Shown here: one piece after another, positions 56,778 to 64,000 of the stretch | How positions within the stretch are numbered: the first letter of the stretch is position 1 | How the letters are laid out: the number at the start of each line of letters is the position of its first letter | From: Salinilacustrithrix flava | GTDB lineage: Bacteria > Actinomycetota > Acidimicrobiia > Acidimicrobiales > Salinilacustritrichaceae | Direction of reading: 5' to 3' | Length of the DNA: 64,000 nucleotides | Assembly (NCBI GenBank): GCA_024128875.1 | Contig: JAMYFF010000008.1 | Coordinates: forward strand, 182,599-246,598 | Made by a program: the position numbers and the translations under genes | Notes under the pieces: model-generated | Databases searched by the model: none | The model's input: the letters and a program-made list of their open reading frames with translations, nothing else | Told to the model about the DNA's origin: nothing

Positions 56778-57566
56778 TCAGGCCAACGGCCCGAGCGCGG
56801 CGAGCACGGCCTGGGGGCCGTCCAGGACCAGGTCGGCCGCGGCGGCCACGTCGTCGTGCAGCTCGTCGGACGCGATGGCGACCTTGCAGGTGGTGACGCC
56901 CCCCTCGGCCAGCTGATCGAGGGCAGCGAAGGCCGGGAGGTCGCCGAGGTCGTCGCCGAGGTAGGCAACCGTCGAGCACCCCTCGCTGAGCGCGAGGACC
57001 GACGTGCCCTTGTCGACGGCGAGCGGCGGGTGGAGCTCCACCGAGCGCTTGGCGGCCCGGGCCTCGAGGCCGGCGCTGCGGGCCACGTCCTCCGCCCAGG
57101 CCAGGACCTCGGCCTCGGCCTCGGGGACCTCGCGGAAGTGCACGGTGAGCGACAGGCCCTTGGACTCGACGAGCACGCCCGACGGCAACCCGGCGCCGCT
57201 CGCCGCCACCTCGGCGATCACCGAGCGCCACCGGTGGGCGTCGTCGTGGTCCGCGTCGACCCCGTCGATGCGGGTCTCGAGCCCGTACACGCCCGAGAGG
57301 TCCACGCCACCGCCGACCCGGTCGACCAGGAAGGCGCGGGGCCGGCCGCTGACGACGGCGATGCGACGGAAGCGGCGAGCGAGCTGCTCGAGCAGCTCGA
57401 CGGCCCCGGCGATGGCCGTCGCCGACGACGGGTCGGGGACGATCGGGGCGAGGGTGCCGTCGAAGTCGAAGAACAGCGCCGTGCGGGCCGGCTCGGCACC
57501 CACCACGGCCCGCAGGTGCTCCTCGGCACGGCGGCCGGTGAGCGGGTCTTCGCGGGCGTCGGGCAC
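56778..57566 (-). CDS. otsB: Trehalose-6-phosphate phosphatase-like HAD hydrolase
   Basis: 262 residues. HAD motif I FFDFDGTLAPIV, motif II VVSGRP, motif III DKGTSV, motif IV YLGDDLGDLPAF, and cap domain of the TPP type. Either trehalose phosphate or glucosylglycerate phosphate could be the substrate, given gpgS and glycerate kinase nearby; no otsA is in view. GTG six bases after TACGGT; divergent from the lipoprotein gene. Confidence 0.85.
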   Translation of the reverse strand: MPDAREDPLTGRRAEEHLRAVVGAEPARTALFFDFDGTLAPIVPDPSSATAIAGAVELLEQLARRFRRIAVVSGRPRAFLVDRVGGGVDLSGVYGLETRIDGVDADHDDAHRWRSVIAEVAASGAGLPSGVLVESKGLSLTVHFREVPEAEAEVLAWAEDVARSAGLEARAAKRSVELHPPLAVDKGTSVLALSEGCSTVAYLGDDLGDLPAFAALDQLAEGGVTTCKVAIASDELHDDVAAAADLVLDGPQAVLAALGPLA

Positions 57567-57605
57567 GGCCCGACCGTAGTTCCCCTCCTCTGTCACACTG
57601 CGCCC

Positions 57606-58424
57606 GTGATCCCGTCCCGCCGCCTCCGACGCGCCGCTGCGGCCAGCGCCCTGGTGCTGGCCCTCACCGCGTGCGAGGAGCACACCGTGGCGGTGCGCTT
57701 CGAGCCCGAGGTCGGCGACGTCCACCGCTTCCGCGCCGACATCGAGACCGAGGTCGTTCGCACCGTCGACGGCGTGACCACCGACGAGGACGACGACGCC
57801 ACCCTCGACGCCACCCAGACCGTGCAGGCCGTGACCGACGACGAGGTCCTGGTCCGGGTCGCGCTGCAGCGCGACGACGCCGCGCCCCGCACGGTCGACG
57901 TCCGCCTCGACCGCGCCAGCCGGCTGACGGCCATCGACCTGGTCGAGGGGGTGCCGGCCGAGGCCCTGGGCCTGGACGTCGCCATGGACCTCCCGGCCGA
58001 CATCGCCAGCCCGCCGACGGGCCCGCTGGAGCCGGGCGCCCGGTGGGAGATCCTCCGCGAGGTCAGCCTGGACGGCCTGTCCCGGCCGGTGGTGGTGCAG
58101 GGCCGCGGCCGCATCGACTCCCTCGGCGTGGAGGACGGCCGAGAGGTCGCCGTTGCCGTGGTCGAGCTCGACGTGCCGGTCCGCACCATCATCGACACCG
58201 AGGCCGGCCGGGTGCGCCTGATCGGGACGCAGCGCACGACCTCGGAGACCGCCTACGACCTCGGTGACGGCGCCATGAACCGCGATCGCACCGTCACCGA
58301 GGGCACCGTCGAGGTCATCGCCGAACCGCCGGCAGGCGTCGATGCCGAGCCGCTGCGCGGAGACATCGACTACCGGATCGTCACCCGCACCCGCCGGCTC
58401 AGCGGGCCGGTGACGCCGGCCTGA
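57606..58424 (+). CDS. Hypothetical lipoprotein
   Basis: 272 residues. Lipobox signal (SALVLALTAC), then a beta-rich domain with regularly spaced EVGDVHRFRADIETEV, EPGARWEI and TTSETAYDLGDGAM segments, reminiscent of DUF6263-type proteins but not certain. GTG six bases after CACACT. Confidence 0.7.
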   Translation: MIPSRRLRRAAAASALVLALTACEEHTVAVRFEPEVGDVHRFRADIETEVVRTVDGVTTDEDDDATLDATQTVQAVTDDEVLVRVALQRDDAAPRTVDVRLDRASRLTAIDLVEGVPAEALGLDVAMDLPADIASPPTGPLEPGARWEILREVSLDGLSRPVVVQGRGRIDSLGVEDGREVAVAVVELDVPVRTIIDTEAGRVRLIGTQRTTSETAYDLGDGAMNRDRTVTEGTVEVIAEPPAGVDAEPLRGDIDYRIVTRTRRLSGPVTPA

Positions 58425-58447
58425 TCCCTGACCTGATCGCCGGGGCG

Positions 58448-59014
58448 CTACCCGGCCGCGAGGTCGGGGCCGAGGTGCACGAGCACGTTGGCCAGCTGCA
58501 GGTCGTCGACCGGTGCGACGGCGGGCATCGGCGTGACCGAACCCTCCGGCGCGCCGATGGCGGCGGCGAGGGCTTCGGCCTCGGCCTCGAACCCGGTCGT
58601 GTAGTACACGACGGTCGAGGGCACGCGCTCGGCGTTGGCCGGTGTCCCGGTGACGTAGCCGAGGGCCTCGAGGGCGTCGGTGGCCCCGCCGGCGGCGCCG
58701 TTCACACCCGAGCCGTTGGCGACGAGGACCTTCACCTCGGCAGCAGGGCGGGGCGCCTCGGTCGTGGTCGTGGTGGTGGCGTCGGGATCCCCGTCACCAT
58801 CGTCGCCCCCGTCGGTGTCGTCGACCTGGCCCGCGGTGTCGGAGCCGACCGCGACCTGCGTGGTGGCGGCATCGTCGTCGCGCAGCAGCAGCACGCCGAT
58901 GACGACGGCCACGACCACGAGGATCGCGCCGCGCACGACGGAGCCCTGGGCGGCGGGGGCCTTGGGGGGTGGCTGCCGACGGCGTCGCCGCGGCTGCTCG
59001 GACTGTTCGCTCAT
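58448..59014 (-). CDS. LytR C-terminal domain membrane protein
   Basis: 188 residues. Cytoplasmic basic start (RRRRRQPPPKAP), one helix (VVRGAILVVVAVVIGVLLL), Asp/Thr-rich linker, and a LytR_C domain (VKVLVANGSGVNGAAGG, STVVYYTTGFEAEAEALA). Cell-envelope associated; no LCP catalytic domain. GGAGG seven bases before ATG. Confidence 0.85.
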   Translation of the reverse strand: MSEQSEQPRRRRRQPPPKAPAAQGSVVRGAILVVVAVVIGVLLLRDDDAATTQVAVGSDTAGQVDDTDGGDDGDGDPDATTTTTTEAPRPAAEVKVLVANGSGVNGAAGGATDALEALGYVTGTPANAERVPSTVVYYTTGFEAEAEALAAAIGAPEGSVTPMPAVAPVDDLQLANVLVHLGPDLAAG

Positions 59015-59286
59015 CGGAGCCTCCGGCGGCGGGTCGGACCGACGTAGCGACGTCGACGGCGATCGGCCCGGGCCCGGCGCAGGCGACGGACGAGGAGCGG
59101 ATCCAGGTCCAGTGCGTCGGGGTGGTCGATCACGGCGTCGAGGCGCCGGTAGTACGCCGAGGGAGACATCTGGAGCTGGGTGCGGATCGCAGCGCCCTTG
59201 GGCCCCGGTGACTGCCACCAGGCCCGCTCGAAGTCCAGGATCGACTGCTCCGTCGGCGTGAGGTCGGTCAGGGGCATCCCCACCAT
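59011..59286 (-). CDS. DUF3263 protein
   Basis: 91 residues. LTPTEQSILDFERAWWQSPGPKGAAIRTQLQMSPSAYYRRLDAVID in parts is the DUF3263 signature, a small helix-turn-helix-like domain found next to LytR_C genes in actinobacteria. Very basic tail. Overlaps the next ATG by four bases. ATG 59277 also possible. Confidence 0.85.
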   Translation of the reverse strand: MVGMPLTDLTPTEQSILDFERAWWQSPGPKGAAIRTQLQMSPSAYYRRLDAVIDHPDALDLDPLLVRRLRRARADRRRRRYVGPTRRRRLR

Positions 59287-59352
59287 GGTGCGTCCCGGGC
59301 CTCGGTGGATCAAGCATCGACCACTTCGCCGGGTCGGGAACGAGGCCGTTGG

Positions 59353-59358
59353 TACGCT
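59353..59358 (+). promoter_or_regulatory. -10 hexamer of the tRNA-Thr promoter
   Basis: TACGCT nine bases before the first tRNA base. It would now also drive transcription into the inserted element. Confidence 0.55.
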
Positions 59359-59367
59359 GCTCGGGCC

Positions 59368-59407
59368 GCCCGAGTAGCTCAATCGGCAGAGCACCTGTCT
59401 TGTAAAC
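59368..59407 (+). tRNA. tRNA-Thr(TGT), 5' half only
   Basis: GCCCGAG acceptor strand, D arm with GCTC/GAGC, then CCTGT anticodon stem and CTTGTAA loop with anticodon TGT. The 3' stem should read ACAGG but reads ACTAA; variable loop, T arm and 3' acceptor strand are absent in the next 500 bases. The gene is split two bases after the anticodon loop. Confidence 0.85.
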
Positions 59408-59866
59408 TAAATGTGATAGTCTATTCGGTCCGCTGAGGGTCCGGCGTCACTCTCCGTGACTCTCGCCGTGGGGCGGGTAGGAGCCGGTTCGCCGCTGTGC
59501 TCTCCGACTGACCGACTCAGGCTGAAGGTTGTCTACGGGCGGCTCGTGCTCCGGTGCGGGCCGCTTCGACGCGCCCGCCCACGGTCACGTTCTCCGCCCG
59601 CCGCGCGATCTGACGCGCGATGAGCCGGCACGCGCCCGGCGGGTAGCGCGCCTGGGAGTCTCGTGCTGCCCGAGTTCGCCCGCCGGCCGAGGTCGGCATG
59701 GTAGAGGGAGCGGCTTATACACCCGGCCGCACACGCCCGTCAAGAAGTTTCTAAGGCGAGCGACTTCCCGGCCCGATGTACAGGGCATCCACACCCACCA
59801 GATCGGACACACCGTGTGTTCCATTCGGTTCCGCTAGCCCGACACCCAAAGCAAGGACTTCCCGCC
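59408..59866. other. Non-coding left end of the element
   Basis: 459 bases without a convincing gene. It holds short repeats (GGTCCG twice near 59428; GTCAC-TCTCC-GTGAC inverted repeat near 59445) that could be recombinase arm sites, and an AT-richer patch near 59712-59755. A weak 60-codon minus-strand frame at 59517-59699 is not supported. Confidence 0.5.
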
Positions 59867-60046
59867 ATGCGCTCACCAGACCAGATCATCGCCAACATCG
59901 CCAGCCACCAGCAGCAGCTCGACCGGCTCCTGGCCGAGGCCCGAAAGCCTTTCTCTCCGCAGGACGTGTACTGGGGCATCAACGACTTCCGGGCCGAGAT
60001 CGCCGAGATGAAGACCGAACTCGCCGAGGCGGTGTCGGCACGATGA
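59867..60046 (+). CDS. Small hypothetical protein of the element
   Basis: 59 residues, helical, charged (IIANIASHQQQLDRLLAEA; FRAEIAEMKTELAEAV), possibly a coiled coil. ATG with AAGGA upstream; its TGA overlaps the next ATG. Unknown function. Confidence 0.6.
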   Translation: MRSPDQIIANIASHQQQLDRLLAEARKPFSPQDVYWGINDFRAEIAEMKTELAEAVSAR

Positions 60047-60429
60047 ACCATTTCGAGAAGATCGCCACGCCCATCGGCAAGGTCCACAAGGGCGACATCA
60101 TCGCCACGCCGCACCAGGTCCGCGACCCGAAGCCGACCGCAGTCCTCGTGACGAAGGACGCCTTCACGTACGAGGACCCGTTCGCCGGGCACGAGCGCCG
60201 CACCACCGCCAACATCCGCACCACGTTCTGGTACTCGTCGCCGCACAACTGGGAAGGCTCGGTCCAGTACCACGGCCGCCCGCACGAGAGCATCACCGTC
60301 CTCCGCTCCACGTCGCCCGAGGCGGAGGCGCTGTCCGTCGTCGCCGGCCTCAGCGGAGACCACGGCGCCCTGCTCGACCTGGCCGAGACGATGGTCCAGT
60401 GGGAACACGACGCCGAGGCACCGTGGTGA
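60043..60429 (+). CDS. Hypothetical protein of the element
   Basis: 128 residues, soluble, beta-rich start (IGKVHKGDIIATP). ATGA overlap with the previous gene and GTGA overlap with the next, as in phage early operons. No recognised domain. Confidence 0.6.
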   Translation: MNHFEKIATPIGKVHKGDIIATPHQVRDPKPTAVLVTKDAFTYEDPFAGHERRTTANIRTTFWYSSPHNWEGSVQYHGRPHESITVLRSTSPEAEALSVVAGLSGDHGALLDLAETMVQWEHDAEAPW

Positions 60430-60780
60430 GCGACACCGACACCGCCGACTTCATCTGGGGCACGCTCGTCGTGGACTGGGTGGACGTGCCCGGCCCGTAC
60501 GCCATCCCGGTCTGGGCCCGGTTCCCGACCCGACAGCCCGGACCGTCGAGCTCGTGCGGGCGTTCACCGGGCCGAAGGTCAAGGACGCCCGCTTCGTCCG
60601 CGACGGCCGCCGGGACGACGTGCTGTGCCACGTGGTCCTCTGCGACGCCGACGGCGGCCGGGTGCTCGCCGGCACGTTCGGCCACGACGGCACCCACGAC
60701 CTAGCCGACGCTCGCCGAGTTCGCGATGCGAGCGGGCCCGGCATGGTCACCGCATCCACACCCACACCCATGGAGTTCCA
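60426..60780 (+). pseudogene. Frame-broken hypothetical gene
   Basis: From GTG 60426 the frame is protein-like for about 40 codons (TADFIWGTLVVDWVDVPGPY), then becomes Ser/Arg/Ala noise to a TAG at 60702. Coding character continues in the -1 frame (TVELVRAFTGPKVKDARFV, VLAGTFGHDGTHD). The switch lies near 60525-60550. Decay, an indel error or programmed -1 shifting (CCC-rich run at 60520) could explain it. Confidence 0.55.
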
Positions 60781-60782
60781 GC

Positions 60783-61553
60783 ATGAGCACGCTCACACCT
60801 ATCAGCACTTCCCGTTCGCACCGCACGACCCGGCACCTCCAGAGCATCGAGGCGCCCGACCTTTTCGACCTGGCCCGCACCATGAGCGTGGCCGTGGACA
60901 TGATCGTCCCGTCGTCGTCCCGCAGCCTGGTGACGGTCCGCTCGGTCAGCGTCACCGCCAAGCCCACGCCGCAGCCCGCACCGGGCACGCCGTCCGCGCA
61001 GCAGCACCCGCACGGGCCGGGCATGGGCACGCCCGTCCTGTCGCAGGGCATGACCCTCCGCGACGTGTGGCGCTGGCGCGACGAAGCCGAAGCCCTCGTC
61101 GGACCCGACCCGCTCGGCCGGATGCTCCTGTGGCGGAAGCACGAGGACGACCCGGTCGAAGCGGACCGGTGCCAGACGTGGCAGCGGGCAGGCGACTCCG
61201 AAGGGTACGGGTGGCTCAAGGTCCCGAACCAGAGCAAGGCCAGCGAGTTCGGCATCGACCTGGACGAGCTCGCCGGGCTCGACGCCCGCGGCCGCAGGAA
61301 GATGTGCCGGCTCGCCGGGACGACGCTCTCCGGCATCAGCACGAGCATGTTCGCCCACCGGGTGATCTACCTCGCCCGAGGCGGGCACCTCGCCGACGGC
61401 GACGTGGTCAGGCACCTGTGCCAGAGCAACCGGCTGTGCGTGCGGCACCTGATGGGCGGGACCCGCAGCGATAACACGGCTGAACTGGTGCGGGAGAACC
61501 AGGCCCGGCTCGCCCTCGTGTACCAGCAGCAGAACGGTACGTACCTGCCGTGA
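60783..61553 (+). CDS. HNH-family nuclease
   Basis: 256 residues. C-terminal zinc-finger/HNH_3 region: RVIYLARGGHL, VRHLCQSNRLCVRHLMGGT, RSDNTAELV, the usual C-x-N-x-x-C-x-x-x-HL-x-x-GT-x-x-DN pattern of phage HNH endonucleases. The N-terminal half is Pro/Thr/Ser-rich and unrecognised. GTGA overlap with the next gene. Confidence 0.8.
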   Translation: MSTLTPISTSRSHRTTRHLQSIEAPDLFDLARTMSVAVDMIVPSSSRSLVTVRSVSVTAKPTPQPAPGTPSAQQHPHGPGMGTPVLSQGMTLRDVWRWRDEAEALVGPDPLGRMLLWRKHEDDPVEADRCQTWQRAGDSEGYGWLKVPNQSKASEFGIDLDELAGLDARGRRKMCRLAGTTLSGISTSMFAHRVIYLARGGHLADGDVVRHLCQSNRLCVRHLMGGTRSDNTAELVRENQARLALVYQQQNGTYLP

Positions 61554-62299
61554 CACCGACCACCGACACCGACCGCACCATCGCAGAGAAGAAGGACACC
61601 AGCATGACCAACACCGAGACCACGCCCGACATCGACATCGACGAGCGGGCCGACCGGAACCCGCGGCCCGACTGGGAAGAAGAGCTCTCGGCGTGGGAGC
61701 GGATGTACCGGCCGACGCTCAGCCGGCGCGGCTCGTTCGCCTACCCGAAGAACCTCGTGGACCCGGAAAAGTGGGCCAAGTTCACCATGACGCCCGAATG
61801 GGTCAGCATCGCCAGCAAGGGCTACGACAGCGCCGTCAAGCTCGACCAGGTGCTCGGCCGGTACGGAGCGGACAACGCCGAAGGATGGTGGGTCAGCCAG
61901 GAGAACCTGACCATCAGCCTCCGCGGGTGGCGGCACGACAAGCTCAGCAAGAACTTGGCGTTCCTCGTGGCGATCGGCCGGCTCGTCGTCGTGCCCGACA
62001 AGAAGGCGAACCGGGCTGCGACATACTACCTGAGCGACATGCCGGTGTCGAACGAAGCGATGAGGACGGCCGCTCACTGCATCGTCACCGACGACGTGTG
62101 GTCCGACGAGAAGGACTGGAGCGGGTGCCGGCTCGCGTGCCACACGATCACGGCCGAGGCCGTCGACGAGGCCATCGCAGCGGGTGGCCCGAACTCGATG
62201 CGGTCGCAGTGGCCGGAGTGCTTCGCCGAGTGGGCGTTCGACAGCAGCGTCACCGTCACCGAGGTCGAGGACGACGACCGGTTCGAGCCGCTGTTCTAG
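61550..62299 (+). CDS. Winged-helix-like hypothetical protein of the element
   Basis: 249 residues from GTG 61550 (ATG 61604 also possible, dropping a polar start). The segment WWVSQENLTISLRGWRHDKL ... IGRLVVVPDKKANRAATYYLS looks like a winged helix with a basic wing, as in plasmid or phage replication/regulatory proteins. Last gene before a terminator. Confidence 0.6.
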   Translation: MTPTTDTDRTIAEKKDTSMTNTETTPDIDIDERADRNPRPDWEEELSAWERMYRPTLSRRGSFAYPKNLVDPEKWAKFTMTPEWVSIASKGYDSAVKLDQVLGRYGADNAEGWWVSQENLTISLRGWRHDKLSKNLAFLVAIGRLVVVPDKKANRAATYYLSDMPVSNEAMRTAAHCIVTDDVWSDEKDWSGCRLACHTITAEAVDEAIAAGGPNSMRSQWPECFAEWAFDSSVTVTEVEDDDRFEPLF

Positions 62300-62319
62300 G
62301 CACCACCGTCGTCGCCCAC

Positions 62320-62350
62320 GGACCCGCACCCACTCTGGTGCGGGTCCTTT
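62320..62350 (+). terminator. Rho-independent terminator
   Basis: GGACCCGCACC / GGTGCGGGTCC, 11-bp perfect stem, six-base loop, followed by TTT, 20 bases after the stop at 62299. Confidence 0.85.
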
Positions 62351-62421
62351 CGCGTCCGGAACCGTGTCGCCAGCCCGACCGGGCCGAAGCACGAGATGAC
62401 ACGAAGGTTACCGGGAGACAC

Positions 62422-62515
62422 GTCAGGACCACTCCTGACGTTCTTGCATCCCCGTGCACAAAGGTCAGGACGGGACGCGAACCCGCCAGGACCAGCACCT
62501 ACGGCATGTCAGGAC
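62422..62515. repeat. GTCAGGAC short repeats
   Basis: GTCAGGAC at 62422, 62464 and 62508, with GCCAGGAC at 62485; the first copy also forms TCAGGA-CCAC-TCCTGA. Confidence 0.6.
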
Positions 62516-62521
62516 AATTAC

Positions 62522-62582
62522 TGATAGCCCTGGACGGATCGCCATCCTCTGAGAGCCACGATGACAGCCAACACTGACAGCC
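62522..62582. repeat. TGANAGCC iteron-like repeats
   Basis: Direct copies at 62522 (T), 62550 (G), 62562 (C) and 62575 (C), the last three 12-13 bp apart. With the GTCAGGAC copies this makes about 160 bp of non-coding repeats, a candidate replication or control region. Confidence 0.55.
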
Positions 62583-62773
62583 GCCGGCCCGGCTGCGCCG
62601 CTGCCGGCGTGCGGCTTTGGCTGACGCTGATGAACCTAAAACCTGAACGATGGGACGTCACGCAGAAAGAGCCGTCGTGATGGTCGGAGCAGACGGACGA
62701 CGTCGCGGTCGGGATCGACGTCGCGTACTGGGGAAGGTCAAACGACGCGGGTACGGGAGACCGGAGAAAGACG

Positions 62774-63430
62774 GTGCGTGTGGTGTCGTCGGAGCAGAGA
62801 ACGCGCGCGAGCCTCCAGCGTCTCACCATTCCGTCTGTGCGCGGCCGACAGCGTCTCGGTGCGAGATCCTGCACGAGCCACCCAGAACGTCCGTTCGAGG
62901 GCTTAGACGGGCACGTTCGGACCGGCTCATGGACACGCGCGGCCAGTTCCCGCACGCCGACCAGGAGCCTGCGCCAGGTGGCGTTGGTCGGACTATGGCA
63001 GGCGAGCATGCGCTACGAGCCGTCTGCGGGTGCAGCGTTCTCGACGTACGCGGTGACGATGATCGAGGGCCGGGTCATGCACGAGCTCCGCAAATACCGG
63101 TGCGAGCGGCCATGCGACGGACGCCCGCAGGTGGGTTGGGCGGCCCGACTACCTGGACTCCGGCCGGGAGATCGTCCACGACTTCGGGTCGCACGACGAC
63201 GACCCGGTGTCCAAGGTCGTGGTCGAGCAGATGTGCCGTGCTGCTGCCGATGCCGTCACTGCCGAAGAGGTCGAGCTCGTCGCAGCCAGGCACAGCGGAG
63301 AGAGCTACCTGAAGATTGCTAGGCGGGTCGGGCGGAACCGGTCCGAGCTCCCTGCCGACATCGAGGTTGCGAGGGGCAAGCTGCGTGAGGCGCTGCGCCC
63401 GTGGACGGAAGCTGCGCGCCGCCGCCAGCA
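62774..63430 (+). pseudogene. Sigma-70-family-like gene with broken frame
   Basis: Frame from GTG 62774 contains a region-2-like segment (LRQVALVGLWQASMRYEP, FSTYAVTMIEGRVMHELRK). After about 63110 the matching continuation is in the next frame (DYLDSGREIVHDFGS; region-4-like EVELVAARHSGESYLKIARRVG). The upstream N-terminal part may lie in a third frame (near 62941-62967). A sigma-like identity is moderately sure; intactness is not. Confidence 0.5.
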
Positions 63431-63488
63431 CCCGCACTCCCGCAGGCGCGTCGGAGCGGGCACGTGCGGACGACGAAAGCCATCCCGC

Positions 63489-63580
63489 AACCCTTCCCGC
63501 ATGGCTTCGTGGAACCCTTCCCGGAAGGGTTCCCGGAACCCTTCCAAGTGGCCTTCGTCGAACCGTTCGAGAAGGGATGC
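63489..63580. repeat. AACCCTTCC repeats with inverted copy
   Basis: AACCCTTCC occurs three times in about 55 bases, one paired with GGAAGGGTT (63513-63531). In one frame this encodes a repeated (V/P)EPF.xGF-type peptide, in another NPSRKGSRNPSK. Confidence 0.45.
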
Positions 63581-63629
63581 GAGTAGGCATAGACGCCGCT
63601 CATGCCGGGCCGACCGCCCCGCGTGGCTC

Positions 63630-64000
63630 GTGGGCGTCCTCGCCGCCGTCGTGCCCGTCGTGCTGCTCGTGGCCGCCCTCGTGGTCGCCGGACGGCGCCA
63701 CGGCCGCAGGACGTTCCTCCGGCTCCGTGCTCGGTTCGGGGGCAGGCGTACTCGCAAGCAAGCAAGCAAGCACAAAGCCGACCTAGCCGCCGGGCAGCGG
63801 ACCGTGATGTCGGAGTTCGTGGAGGCCGTAAGAACGGCCGAAGCGCAAGCCGAAGCGGACGCGGTCGCACGAATCGCCGAGCACGGCCGCACGCACTGGC
63901 AGGCGAACGCATGGCTGCTGGAACGGAAGCACCCGGAACGCTGGCGTCGCCGCGGCCGGGTCGGCGAGTCGCAGGCCTGCTCTGGTTGCTCTGATCGGAA
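63630..64000 (+). CDS. Putative membrane protein, runs off window
   Basis: An open frame without stop from about 63120 to the end; the part from GTG 63630 reads as a membrane helix (GVLAAVVPVVLLVAALVVAG), a basic stretch, and a helical tail (VEAVRTAEAQAEADAVARIA, THWQANAWLLERKHPERW). Start uncertain; it may be fused to the sigma-like frame upstream. The terminal part resembles phage helper peptides with ANAWLLERKHP-type motifs. Confidence 0.5.
   Translation, partial: MGVLAAVVPVVLLVAALVVAGRRHGRRTFLRLRARFGGRRTRKQASKHKADLAAGQRTVMSEFVEAVRTAEAQAEADAVARIAEHGRTHWQANAWLLERKHPERWRRRGRVGESQACSGCSDR

Larger units (their letters stand above)
59408..64000. mobile_element. Left part of an integrative element inserted in tRNA-Thr
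   Basis: Sharp change of content at the tRNA break: small overlapping phage/plasmid-like genes, an HNH nuclease, a winged-helix-like protein, repeat-rich non-coding DNA and broken frames. No integrase, terminase or transfer gene is visible before the window ends, so the kind of element is open. Confidence 0.65.

Noticed and set aside
59517..59699. 60-codon minus-strand frame at the left end of the element
   Set aside because: No ribosome site or promoter, Arg/Ala-rich composition typical of a chance frame.
59399..59870. Self-splicing intron in the tRNA-Thr anticodon loop
   Set aside because: No 3' exon (ACAGG, T arm GGTTCGA, acceptor CTCGGGC) and no group I core sequences are visible downstream in the region examined.

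Overview
The window is high-GC, densely coded DNA with mixed ATG/GTG starts and many genes whose start codon lies 6-8 bases after a NANNNT -10 hexamer (leaderless transcripts). Gene content fits an actinobacterium: HemQ-type chlorite dismutase-fold protein, GpgS, DUF3263, DUF1206, PAC2, a LytR C-terminal domain protein, an acyl-ACP desaturase and a CIRCE-controlled lone GroEL. The mix suggests class Acidimicrobiia (Iamia/Ilumatobacter-like); that placement is inference, not proven here.

Layout. 1-9427: 5' part of a P-type cation ATPase, MgtE with an SRPBCC protein, a GNAT, two overlapping sensor kinases, two stand-alone receivers, PAC2 and a second GNAT. 9543-19767: M1-like metallopeptidase lipoprotein, NUDIX, S9 peptidase, GlnD, acyl-ACP desaturase, CoA-disulfide-reductase-like flavoprotein, nitroreductase. 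19660-22548: lutABC lactate oxidation operon. 22609-27684: an SF2 helicase with a C-terminal membrane module, a divergent pair of small conserved genes (one DUF427), two tiny genes, then LarE and pirin, the pirin preceded by a 15-codon upstream ORF. 28868-33366: a tightly overlapped five-gene operon built around a rifampin-phosphotransferase-like PEP/pyruvate-binding enzyme with a Tat-exported phosphoesterase and three membrane or membrane-anchored proteins; it is the best candidate for an undescribed system. 33467-38277: HtrA protease divergent from an OmpR/HK pair (with a PhoB-box-like direct repeat between them), a formate/nitrite-type channel and DUF1206. 38295-46373: AlaX-type editing protein, two adjacent branched-chain amino-acid binding lipoproteins converging on livHMGF, an ACT protein. 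46444-59286: HemQ, FdhD, SpoIID-domain protein, DUF983, histidine phosphatase, GroEL with two variant CIRCE operators, MoaD, GpgS, AI-2E-type permease, glycerate kinase, OtsB-like phosphatase, lipoprotein, LytR_C protein, DUF3263.

At 59368 a tRNA-Thr(TGT) gene begins with a good promoter but stops matching a tRNA just after the anticodon loop (about 59407). From there to the end of the window the gene content changes to small phage/plasmid-like genes (HNH nuclease, winged-helix-like protein, sigma-like fragment), repeats in non-coding DNA and at least two reading-frame breaks. I read this as the left end of an integrative element inserted in the tRNA gene.

Working together: gpgS, a glycerate kinase, an OtsB-like phosphatase and a histidine phosphatase could form glucosylglycerate/trehalose osmolyte metabolism; FdhD and a MoaD/ThiS-like protein point to molybdoenzymes; the Liv system and LutABC supply carbon and nitrogen from amino acids and lactate; GlnD reports nitrogen status.
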